Positions 56,024 to 64,000 of a DNA stretch of 64,000 nt are shown in pieces. The stretch is from Galeruca laticollis. Lineage: Eukaryota > Arthropoda > Insecta > Coleoptera > Chrysomelidae. The DNA is taken from the NCBI GenBank assembly GCA_963921935.1, contig OY998179.1:56154222-56218221 (forward strand). Reading direction: 5' to 3'. Below the pieces are notes generated by a model. The model made no database searches. It had not been told where the DNA came from and was given only the letters and a program-made list of their open reading frames with translations. Position 1 is the stretch's first letter, and the number at the start of each line of letters is the position of its first letter. A program made the position numbers and the translations under genes.

Positions 56024-56338
56024 ATGTCCAAAGATAAGGTTGCTATTGCCATGCGTAAGAAAAAAATCAGTGAATTGGCGAGATCTATTCGCAAGAAATA
56101 TTTAGCGTTAAAATTAGGAAAATCAGAACATGATACATCTCTAAATAAGCTATTTAAACCGATATCTGTACCGCTAAAAGAAATGGTCAAATCCTCAAAA
56201 TCATTACAACAAGCCATAGTTTCAAAATTCATCCCTCCAAAAGAGGAAACAACGACAAAAAAAGAAAAAAATGCTGATGTATCATTTCTCGATACAAAAC
56301 CCATAGCCGAGACGGATGAATCAGGAAATATCCAATAA
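56024..56338 (+). pseudogene. N-terminal part of a Polinton-conserved protein
   Basis: 104 codons starting MSKDKVAIAMRKKKISELARSI, very basic and helical (KKYLALKLGKSEHD). It starts 24 bases after the ATPase stop. Similar Polinton proteins continue from such a basic helix into a YGPxY block; here that block lies in the -1 frame (from 56320), so this piece and the next are probably one gene whose frame is broken between 56320 and 56338. No slippery heptamer is present there. Confidence 0.6.
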
Positions 56339-57039
56339 TTAGTCAACCATATCTTGAAGATTACTTTCGCAAAGATGATGAAATTGATAGAAGTTATGGT
56401 CCATTATATAATGATGAAATTGGTTGGATGTTGGGCAGACGTAGAATTGCATTCGATAAAAGAAACGGTAATATAAACATATTACGAGAGAAGGATGAGG
56501 GGGGTGGAGAAGGAAATATACCGGGGACTTCGGGATTGTATCAGCTTGTGTTTTACAATCATCCCAATGAATACTCTGATGATGATTTGAATAATTACAA
56601 AGCTCTGCTAACAATAACAAAAGCTCATCTCAATGCAGCAGATCATCTGAAAAGTACTGCTACCGAAAAGTATCGCAACATAATTAGACCGTTGTTTAAA
56701 ACTGACTCATCAAATATTAGTAGTAGTACTATAACAAAACCTCCATCAGCTCGAATATTAAAGAAACAACGACAACAACAACAACAACAATCCATTCAAA
56801 CCGCTCCATATACTAATGTAGGAAAAGGTCTTGTTGTCGGCGGCGGCGGTGGTGGTGGCCCTCTTTTGTCATACAACGAAAAACCGATGGAATACATTTA
56901 TTGGGACGATCCCAATGAGCTGTGTGACCGTTTAAGATTACTGATTGCATCCAAGGAGGCTGGCAACACCTCATTCTCACACAACAACGAGATAATTGCA
57001 ATAATCAGTGAGTTGAAAGAGGCCAATATAATTGAATAA
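56320..57039 (+). CDS. Polinton-conserved protein, main part (YGPxY / GTxGLY type)
   Basis: Open from 56320; its first ATG is 56428. The stretch before the ATG holds conserved-looking DEIDRSYGPLYNDEIG, so the true gene starts upstream. Then MLGRRRIAFDK, GTSGLYQLVF (family members have GTPGLWELI), YSDDDLNNYKALLTITKAHL, a Gln run, a Gly-rich linker (GGGGGGG) and a C-terminal helix with LCDRLRLLIASKEAGN. It is a frequently seen but uncharacterised protein of insect Polintons, probably a virion or assembly component given its position behind the ATPase. Confidence 0.65.
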   Translation: MRKYPIISQPYLEDYFRKDDEIDRSYGPLYNDEIGWMLGRRRIAFDKRNGNINILREKDEGGGEGNIPGTSGLYQLVFYNHPNEYSDDDLNNYKALLTITKAHLNAADHLKSTATEKYRNIIRPLFKTDSSNISSSTITKPPSARILKKQRQQQQQQSIQTAPYTNVGKGLVVGGGGGGGPLLSYNEKPMEYIYWDDPNELCDRLRLLIASKEAGNTSFSHNNEIIAIISELKEANIIE

Positions 57040-57066
57040 GAAACGGAAAACATAATCATTTCAATC

Positions 57067-57645
57067 ATGTCTGTCTATAAGTTTGGACATCGCCGCAATC
57101 ATGCTAATGAGCGGGTTAAGCCGTATATGCGGAAAGTATCGTATCCACATACTCTAGACGGTAATATTGATGCAGAAAATGTAAAAATTTGTAATGTAAA
57201 GATGCCGACTGCAAATAGCGATGTTGCTAACAAACTATATGTTGATGAACAATTACATGTGTACCATAATGAGCTCGAAACACTTCAAAAAACAATAATC
57301 CCCTCATTACAAACGCAATTGGTATCTCATCAAAATAAAATCAACGAAATTGCAGCATTTATTTCGAGAAATCCTCCCGTCAGAGCTCGAGATATGGCAA
57401 CTAAAATATATGTCGACGAGGGAGTTGCTATGGGCAAGCAATTTTTGAGAAATGATTTGGAGAGTTTTAAACGAGAAGTACAGGATAAATTGTCGAAAAG
57501 TAATACTCTAATCAGTGATAAGATCGATATGTATAATACATACGTAGAACAAGCGTTTCAAGTTTTGGACAGGGACTTGAAGAAGAAGCATGAAATTGAA
57601 CAAAAGAAGAAAATAGATGAGAAGAGTAGTGGATCATCAGTTTAG
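57067..57645 (+). CDS. Fibre-like coiled-coil protein with two YVDE repeats
   Basis: 192 codons. The N-terminus is basic (KFGHRRNHANERVKPYMRK). Residues ~38-63 read NIDAENVKICNVKMPTANSD then VANKLYVDEQ, and about 60 residues later a second unit reads PPVRARDMATKIYVDE. The motif xNxxxPxxxxDAANKxYVD is familiar from phage tail-fibre and appendage proteins, where it precedes a trimeric shaft. Heptad-like helices fill the spaces and the C-terminus is a charged coiled coil (LKKKHEIEQKKKID). A vertex fibre or other appendage is an inference; no knob domain is visible. It overlaps the integrase frame by 29 bases. Confidence 0.6.
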   Translation: MSVYKFGHRRNHANERVKPYMRKVSYPHTLDGNIDAENVKICNVKMPTANSDVANKLYVDEQLHVYHNELETLQKTIIPSLQTQLVSHQNKINEIAAFISRNPPVRARDMATKIYVDEGVAMGKQFLRNDLESFKREVQDKLSKSNTLISDKIDMYNTYVEQAFQVLDRDLKKKHEIEQKKKIDEKSSGSSV

Positions 57646-58597
57646 AAAGTGCATGCGCCCACGAAACATGTCATCCAAAGTCCAGCTTGTTAACGAACTC
57701 CATAAACCTATACGTAAAAATTATCCACGCAGACGTACAATTGTCAAAGGCATAGATGATTTATGGCAAATGGATTTAGCTGAAATGCGACCTTACGCTA
57801 ATCAAAATAAAAATCACAAAATGATACTAGTCGTCATCGATTGCTTTTCAAAGTTTTTATGGACACGTCCATTAAAGACAAAAACCGGTGAAGAGTTAAC
57901 TCGTGCATTCTCGGACATTCTCGCCCGCACAAAACGAGCTCCTAAAAATCTCCAATCAGACCAAGGAACGGAATTTTACAACAGCAAGTTTCAACAACTA
58001 ATGAAAAAACATGGGATTAATCATTATAGTGTATTTAGCACGAAAAAAGCTTCTACGGCAGAAAGAGTTATTAGAACATTGAAATTAAAGCTTTACGAAC
58101 ATTTCAGTTTAAATGGCACACATAAATGGATAAACATTTTACCCAAAATTACGAAGGAATACAATAATACAAAGCATTCAACTACCAACTATAAACCTTC
58201 CAATGTCAATAAATCCAACGAAAAAGATATTTTAAACAAAACATATACACATCTAAAGATTGTGGGACGTCGTAAATTCAAAGTCGGTGATATTGTACGT
58301 ATAAGCAAGTCGAAACATGTCTTTGAGAAAGGATATACACCCAATTGGACGACTGAACTATTCAAAATCGTTAGAGTTAAAATAACAAATCCCACCACAT
58401 ATTTGCTAGAAGATTTGCATGGTATACCAATCAGTGGGGGGTTTTACGAGGAAGAGTTACAGAAAACGTCAAATCCAGATATTTACTTGGTGGAAAAGGT
58501 GCTTAGAAGAAAAGGCAACAAGATGTATGTAAAATGGTTGGGTTTAGACACAAAACACAACAGTTGGATCGAAAATACAGATGTTGTTGTTGGGTAA
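57617..58597 (+). CDS. Polinton integrase (rve) with C-terminal chromodomain
   Basis: 326 codons. The catalytic triad is D53 (WQMDLAEM), D115 (SDQGTEF) and E149 (TAERVIRTLK), with 33 residues between the last two. An SH3-like region (KFKVGDIVRISKSK, GGFYEEEL) precedes a chromodomain at ~287-318 (YLVEKVLRRKGNKMYVKWLG, then HNSWIE). The enzyme inserts the linear element into chromosomes; the chromodomain may steer it to histone marks. The N-terminal HHCC zinc module of retroviruses is lacking, which is normal for Polintons as far as I recall. The ATG at 57617 lies inside the preceding gene; ATG codons at residues 13 and 18 are alternatives. Confidence 0.92.
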   Translation: MRRVVDHQFRKCMRPRNMSSKVQLVNELHKPIRKNYPRRRTIVKGIDDLWQMDLAEMRPYANQNKNHKMILVVIDCFSKFLWTRPLKTKTGEELTRAFSDILARTKRAPKNLQSDQGTEFYNSKFQQLMKKHGINHYSVFSTKKASTAERVIRTLKLKLYEHFSLNGTHKWINILPKITKEYNNTKHSTTNYKPSNVNKSNEKDILNKTYTHLKIVGRRKFKVGDIVRISKSKHVFEKGYTPNWTTELFKIVRVKITNPTTYLLEDLHGIPISGGFYEEELQKTSNPDIYLVEKVLRRKGNKMYVKWLGLDTKHNSWIENTDVVVG

Positions 58598-58647
58598 CTA
58601 CTTTTCGCTGCGCCGCGTATGAATACATTTTTTGCCTGGCATCAGAG

Positions 58648-58653
58648 TATAAA
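58648..58653 (+). promoter_or_regulatory. TATA box before the Ser-rich gene
   Basis: TATAAA 40 bases upstream of the ATG at 58693, inside the space after the integrase stop. The distance allows a start site near 58680 with a short leader. Confidence 0.5.
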
Positions 58654-58692
58654 TTGAGGAGCGCAGTGAAACATATTGTTAGTCATCGCAAT

Positions 58693-59433
58693 ATGTTTCC
58701 AGAAGACGCCGGTTATTATACTATGAGTAGTAGTGGTAGTAGTAGTAGTAGTAGTAATACTAATGGTTCAGAAAATTATGGAGCTGAATTGGATAACATT
58801 TTAAATAATTATGAAATGGCATCAAAAATGGAACATCAGTACTTGTTATATACAGAGTATTCTATGGAGTCAGTTCGAATTGGATGTGGTATTAGTGTAG
58901 CAAGAACTTTTTGTAGTGCAGTCACTTTATCATACATTGGTATGCATCCTAAAAAAATCTCCTTCAGCACCTATGAATGGGCTACGCTAACCGATATTTT
59001 AAGAGAAAATTCATTTATAAATGAACCGTTCGGAGTAGAAGAAGAAGAAGAAGTAGCAGCGATATCGTGTGGTGATTACTGCAATGTTCGACAAATAATA
59101 TACAATAATGTTAAATGGTTGGAAGTGATAAAACATGACATCAGTTTCCTTTTATGCAGAGAAGATGTTCAACAAATTTTGAAAGTGGATGATTGTCTCA
59201 TTTCACACCGGCTTGCCCATTTAGAAACATCAAATTTTGGTGAATATTACAGAAATGTAGTGGATATTATCAAAAGTTTTGTTCAGCATAATGGACATTT
59301 GAGCAAGTTTGAATTATTAGTCGCAGTTTGTAATTGTAGTAATGGTATAATGACGATGGCTCTCAGAGAATTTATATATTTCAATGAGTCTAAAGTTGTA
59401 AACGATTTAGATGATGATGTAATAATTCAATAA
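58693..59433 (+). CDS. Uncharacterised Polinton protein, Ser-rich N-terminus
   Basis: 247 codons from ATG 58693 (MFPEDAGYYTM); the frame is open further left but that part overlaps the integrase and lies before the TATA box. After a Ser run (encoded by AGT repeats) and an acidic helix, residues ~65-120 contain RIGCGISVARTFCSAVTLSYIG and KKISFSTYEWATLTDIL. This pair of strands and the S-x-x-x-W-x-x-L helix resembles the shape of PC4/p15-type single-strand DNA-binding domains, a weak similarity. The rest is helical with several Cys (DYCNVRQII, CREDVQ). Function unknown. Confidence 0.6.
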   Translation: MFPEDAGYYTMSSSGSSSSSSNTNGSENYGAELDNILNNYEMASKMEHQYLLYTEYSMESVRIGCGISVARTFCSAVTLSYIGMHPKKISFSTYEWATLTDILRENSFINEPFGVEEEEEVAAISCGDYCNVRQIIYNNVKWLEVIKHDISFLLCREDVQQILKVDDCLISHRLAHLETSNFGEYYRNVVDIIKSFVQHNGHLSKFELLVAVCNCSNGIMTMALREFIYFNESKVVNDLDDDVIIQ

Positions 59434-60023
59434 ACAATTATATATTTCTTGCAATTTTTATTTTCTTTCACACCACCACCACCACCACCACACAATTCCA
59501 TTTAAATCACTAGTATTTATGGTAGAGATAATAAAAAACAATTTTTTTTAAGTTCATTTATTTCTACTTATCTATCTCTAAAAATGCATATATAAACATT
59601 CTCATTTTAAATATAGTGTACATCTTTAATTAGTAAAATATATATACCGATTCATTTGAGAAGAAAAGAGAGAAAAAGAAAAACTTAGCTCTCTCTAAAT
59701 TACATAAAATTGTTTCATTTAAAAATTGTGTGAGATACAAGTTCACAAATTGAGATGGATCAAAACCAGCATTTTTAATAGAAACTATCTTTGAGAGTAT
59801 TTTATATAACATATACATATAAAAAGTGAATGGGAAAAAATGACAAAATTCACCAATCATTATCAGTGTCTTCATCATCATTATAAATATCAATGAAACG
59901 ATTTAGATGACGATGATGTGTTCGTTTTGGATGAAAAATATTGTTTTAAGAATATGGTTCACAAACACACACCCCCCCACCCATGTTATAATAAAGAAAA
60001 TACATTTCGTAAATATTCAAAAA
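59434..60023. other. Non-coding space between convergent Polinton genes
   Basis: AT-rich, with a short (CCA)n run at about 59473-59490 and a C-rich patch at 59965-59982. It probably holds the polyadenylation regions of the plus-strand unknown gene and of the polymerase. No ORF of note. Confidence 0.6.
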
Positions 60024-63000
60024 TCATTCAGTAGTATTTAATTTATAATGACCCCACGGAAGCGTATCAAATGATCCTGGAATTAGCACCCGTTTGTCAT
60101 CTTTAGGGGAAAGACCAATTTTCTTTTGTTCTATACTATACACTTTATGTGCATATGACCGAATTGAATTTTGATGAATTAATGTTGATTTCCAATTTTT
60201 TAAACAATTTACATAATCGTCGAAGGTAATTTTATTTCTTACAACATTTTTCTTTACCCCCTTAGATTTTTTCACAATTTTTCCCCCTTGAACTTTGAAT
60301 GCATACATTTTTGCACGTAAACCTATAAAATGGGTCATGATTGCACCATTACATTCATCCTTAAACAACCCCAACACCTTTTTATTTACCAATGGCATGT
60401 TATAACAATTACCTTCAACGTAATCGCTAGTATCAAACAAATTCATATTGGTCTTTATTACTTCTTCGTATACGTCATTACACTGAATTTCATAAGTAAA
60501 ACTATCTGTATCTGTATACAGTAGATTGCAATTTTCTTTTGTTTATTTGGGGAGCATAAAATTATAGTGAAAGTCGTACATACATATTTTTGAGATATCT
60601 AAAATCGCCATCCCAACGTACAGAGGTTTATTGAAAATTATATTATTTTTTTTAAGTTCTATTATTACCATATTTTCATCTAAAATGACTCTCGAATGGA
60701 ATTGTGGACTGGCAATTAAATTTTTTGCCCCATATCGACCTAAATATGTTGTAGATAGTTTAACCGTTCTATGATTCCTAATATTTTCCATTGTTTTGCC
60801 AAACACAGCATTATTCATTAATTTGTATAGATTTTTGGAAAACGCTGTAGTGGCATCTGTTCTTAATTTGGTATTTAACATTATGTAAGGTCGTAACCAT
60901 GCAGTTTGCTTAAATTTCAACATTCGATGTGTTTTTGTTAGAATTAAACCATTCGCCAAAGCCTGTTTTAAATTTCGATAGTGTACAATATAATTATGTT
61001 TAGTGTAAAAAGTAGTCAATAATTTTTTTAATTTGGAATTGGGAGGTGCCAGATGTTCGGGACAAAAGGGAAAATCTTGATGTAGATCGTGTAACTCCTG
61101 GGGATATTCTAGATCTACCTCAAGAATATATCCTTCTGGAGAGTCATCAGCAATTTGAGTTATGTCAATGTTGGTGACGTCGTCTACCCACTGAAAATTT
61201 TCATATGGAAGGAATTCAGACATTGTCCATCCATAGAGGTTATTTACATCGAGGTACATGAGGTATTTGGATGGTTTTTGTGGATCATACCCCTCAAACA
61301 TGTATTTATTGTTGGCTTCTGCATATCGGTTTGAGCAAACAGTTATTCCTCCACGAATGCCTCGCTCAACAAACATAACCATATCAATGTCTCGGAGTAA
61401 CTCTAATTTTATTTTTGTATACTTCAACATCGAGTCCCAAGTAAATCCCGGTAGCGTAAAATACCAGATTGGATCGAGCTGATACGTTTGAAGACAATTA
61501 TGTCGCAATTGCTCAAAAACGTCCGCTAATAGCAGTATGTCTGTTTTCATGTACAGACGACTGTACTCACCCAGATTGACAATATTAAAATTCTCCCAAA
61601 CATTTTTTGCATGCTGATATTGTTCCATTGAAATGTTGGAATCATTGAGTTTATTGTAAAAATTATCAATGGACGGTAATTTTACTTCTTCAAGCTTTTC
61701 CATACAATCCATGTAATCGTATGGAAAAACACCTTTTTTCATTAAAAGTTTTAGCTTTTCATCACTTAAATCGTGAAATTCCTGCCTCAAATTTTTAAAG
61801 TCGCTCTCCTTCAGTGTGGATACTAGTTCATCTAAATTTGCACACATAAACCTAAGGGAGTCTATGAACCTGAATTTGATGTTAGTTTTAGGATCGTGTA
61901 GAGTAAAACTTATATAGATTTCCTTATTGATGGGCAACACTGTAACCTCACCACGTTTAACAATTTCTCTAATAACAAAGTGTGAATTATAAGAGCTCAG
62001 ATTGTGAAAGATGATTGGAACAACGAAAACTTTCTTAAAATTCAAATTGCACGCTTGATGAGCAAACCCTCGAAATTGCCCCGAAAAATGGTCATGATCT
62101 CTAACAATCTTATCATTACTAGTAAATTTCCGATCACAAATGTGACAATTCACCGCGTGTACGGTGTTAGGTGTCACATTCATGGGAATTATATTTAAAA
62201 GTTTAGAGTGTACAAATTCAGCTACATCCATCAACTGACCTGTAAACCAATCAATACAGTCTTCACCTTGATTATCTCTATAATACGAAAGTTCTTCATC
62301 ATAAGCGCACTTGAAATAATATCCTGCAGAAAAAGCAATATGCTCCTGATATTTTTGAGTTTTAGTTGTTTTTTGATGATCACTATATGCCTTTAACATG
62401 GACTCAAAATCGCTATAAATAGCAAACGGACATTTCTGTTTATAAATAAAAAATTTTAATTCAATATGCGTATAATGCGGAAAAGAAATTTTTGAATCAT
62501 TTAGATTTTTACAAGTCATTTCATGATTGTCTAAAACTTTTTGGCTGTGAAAATAATTTAAACATCTATCGCAAATATATTTTTTATGATTATTTTTATT
62601 TAACTGTGAACTAATTAAACGAGATAAATTTTTTATCCAGCAATAATGGTATTTGATTTCATCGTTTGTTTCGTCTACAGGAGGTGCATCATAAACACTC
62701 AACTGAGGATAATACTTTGATTGAAGTGACAGTAAATTTACGTGTTGTTCTAATCTATTTTTCGCTAATCTGGCAGGCACTACGGTGTAGAATTGTGATG
62801 ACGACTTTGGCGAATGGTTTAATTCTAACGCATATACATTTACAGACATATTGTTCATTTTTTCAAATTTTGTAATTTGAGCAAGAGGCATCTTAATGTC
62901 TAAATCTTTAATATTTAAAACTTCCGAGTAATGCGGATACGAAGATGTACGATCAAGATTACTATTTTTGCATAAAGGGTTCAAAAAACTGGTATCTGCC

Positions 63001-63770
63001 CAGAAGAAGCACGCATTATCCATATTGCGAACATTAACTATAGCATGCTTCTGAGAAATGGATTTAGGTAATGGAATATATGATGAGCCTGCAGCCAGTT
63101 CATATTTGTTAATTGCCACTTCTAAAAAAATTATTTTCGATAAAGCCCACCCACTATTTTTTTCAGCAAATTCGGACATGTTGTTTAAAATGGGATCAGT
63201 AACATTTATTTTGAACCAATCATATAAATCATCTCCATTATTTAAAACAACGTTGGGAGTACTAAAATATTTGCGGTCTACCAATTCCACATCATTTGAC
63301 ATCTTAACAAAATCACCGCAAAATGTTGTGTTTGCTTTTATAATTTGAAATTTCTTGAAAACTACAGACATTTTCTTTTTAAAAATTTTTGAAGCGTCTG
63401 TAAAAAATGAATTGATATCTTTATGACCCAAGTTTATAATAATCCCCGTTTTTAATCTACTATCAAAGGCCGCATTTATGAATTCCCATTTGACTCTATT
63501 GGACTGTTTTTTACTATCGTAAATGACATGTTTCCCCCCATTCCCTACTTTTATTAAACATCTCATGCGCTTCAAGTGTGCTATTTTTGAATGAATTTTA
63601 TGTTTTTGTCCCACAGAAAATTTGAAAAATTTCAATGCCCGATTACATTTTCTAATATGACCATTAATTATTAAAACCCATTTATTTTTACATGAAAATT
63701 TCTGAAGTTTGTTCAAGGAATTTAGAACTTCATCTATTTGCTGCAAACTTTTACCACTGAAGTTAGACAT
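60024..63770 (-). pseudogene. Protein-primed family B DNA polymerase (POLB), one internal stop
   Basis: The start is taken at ATG 63770-63768 (MSNFSGKSLQQIDE); the longer frame to 63869 only adds residues from a TG repeat. A terminal-protein-like N-terminal third is followed by a CxxC...H zinc finger near 62.55 kb, exonuclease motif I (YSDFESM, ~62410), an endonuclease VII-like HNH insert (CHIC...RDHDHFSGQFRGFAHQACN, 62050-62150), exo II HNLSSYNSHF (usual Asp is Asn, codon 61986-61988), exo III KTDILLLADVF, motif A LDVNNLYGW (~61230-61255) and motif B NNAVFGKTMEN (~60785-60815). TAA at 60543-60545 stops the frame eight codons before motif C, YTDTDS (60501-60518); the same frame then runs to 60024. 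As written the product is 1075 residues without the catalytic motif C. Confidence 0.92.
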
Positions 63771-63802
63771 TTTGAATAATACGAGAAATGTACTGACTTT
63801 GA

Positions 63803-63828
63803 TGATGGTGTGTGTGTGTGTGTGTGTG
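63803..63828. repeat. (TG)n run upstream of POLB
   Basis: Ten or so TG units directly before the polymerase start; on the minus strand it yields the alternating Thr-His residues that I exclude from the protein. Confidence 0.85.
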
Positions 63829-63870
63829 TCAACGAAGGATGATTCCTCCAATATTGACGTGATGTTCAAT

Positions 63871-64000
63871 ATAGGGCTGTGGAGCTGATTCTTGACGTAG
63901 GGCTGCAGAGAGGTGATGTAGAGCTGCAGAGAGGGTGGTGATTCTCAATATAGCCTGAAATATTAATACATTCAATTAAAAGATTTATAGTTGTATTACA
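63871..64000. other. Window edge, imperfect GGGCTG(C/T)(A/G)GAG repeats
   Basis: Three to four imperfect copies of TAGGGCTGCAGAGAGGTGAT-like text (63872-63945) and AT-rich sequence beyond. The right end of the Polinton should lie to the right, outside the window. Confidence 0.5.

Larger units (their letters stand above)
50524..64000. mobile_element. Polinton/Maverick (adintovirus-like) element, right end beyond window
   Basis: The gene set is diagnostic: protein-primed DNA polymerase B, retroviral-like integrase with chromodomain, FtsK/HerA packaging ATPase, adenain-like protease, penton-like and double-jelly-roll capsid proteins, and a PLA2-like protein. Terminal inverted repeats could not be tested because the right end is cut off; the left edge is placed by the direct repeat at 50524 and the first ORFs. 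Virion genes point left, ATPase to integrase point right, and the polymerase points left from the far right. The polymerase is interrupted, so this copy is decaying, although most other frames are open. Confidence 0.93.

Noticed and set aside
58534..58692. Longer N-terminus (to 58534) for the Ser-rich Polinton protein
   Set aside because: It overlaps the integrase C-terminus, lies partly before a TATA box, and its Cys/Arg-rich composition matches out-of-frame integrase codons.
63771..63869. Polymerase start at 63869
   Set aside because: The extra 33 residues are largely a translation of a TG repeat; the ATG at 63770 gives a normal N-terminus.

Overview
The window is AT-rich animal (very probably arthropod, most likely insect) nuclear DNA. 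I found no convincing host gene, rRNA, ordinary tRNA or CRISPR array. Almost everything recognisable is a mobile element, and most are broken, nested in one another or truncated. The insect assignment is an inference from the mix: piggyBac, hAT, IS630/mariner-like, Penelope-like (PLE), Ty3/gypsy, I-clade and R2/Dong-like LINEs, and a Polinton/Maverick.

Layout. 1-2.4 kb: no feature. 2.4-5.6 kb: PLE debris, including a ~424-bp inverted repeat whose arms each carry a hammerhead ribozyme; it splits an IS630/mariner-like transposase relic. 6949-14542: a piggyBac element bounded by TTAA, whose transposase is broken by a complete hAT insertion (7500-9846, 8-bp target duplication) and by a gypsy fragment (~10.75-13.78 kb). 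18.3-19.4 kb: a decayed gypsy copy. 20.7-26.6 kb: a second piggyBac relic split by an LTR element (21640-26023, duplication CATC) that has a SAP-domain Gag, a tRNA-Leu primer site, no reverse transcriptase and a macrodomain fused behind its integrase. 26.7-27.5 kb: PLE scraps. 27825-29996: a Gag-only LTR element with duplication TTTA and a tRNA-Ser primer site. ~30.35-30.85 kb: a solo LTR. 35.2-38.3 kb: two PLE copies head to head. 38.6-48.3 kb: a cluster of (TAA)n microsatellites, each joined to LINE 3' ends; most are R2/Dong-like LINEs with a restriction-like endonuclease, and one is a nearly complete I-clade ORF2 with RNase H. 48.4-50 kb: a LINE relic on the minus strand.

About 50.5-64 kb: a Polinton (adintovirus-like element) that runs off the right edge. 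It encodes a virion and replication set. On the minus strand, right to left, are a PLA2-like membrane-active protein, an adenain-like cysteine protease, a small Cys-containing protein, a penton-like protein and a double-jelly-roll capsid protein. On the plus strand are the packaging ATPase, a conserved structural-type protein, a fibre-like protein, an integrase with chromodomain and an unknown protein. A protein-primed DNA polymerase lies on the minus strand at the far right. Two small plus-strand ORFs, one a 45-residue membrane protein, sit at the left end.

Points I consider most worth checking: (1) the PLA2 gene has a 56-nt intron that divides its calcium-loop motif, and it ends at an A AAA AAC slippery heptamer leading in the -1 frame into a protease that has no AUG of its own; (2) a macrodomain captured by a gypsy element; (3) PLE hammerhead ribozymes with an unusually short helix III; (4) (TAA)n repeats used repeatedly as LINE landing sites; (5) a Polinton polymerase interrupted by one stop codon just before motif C.
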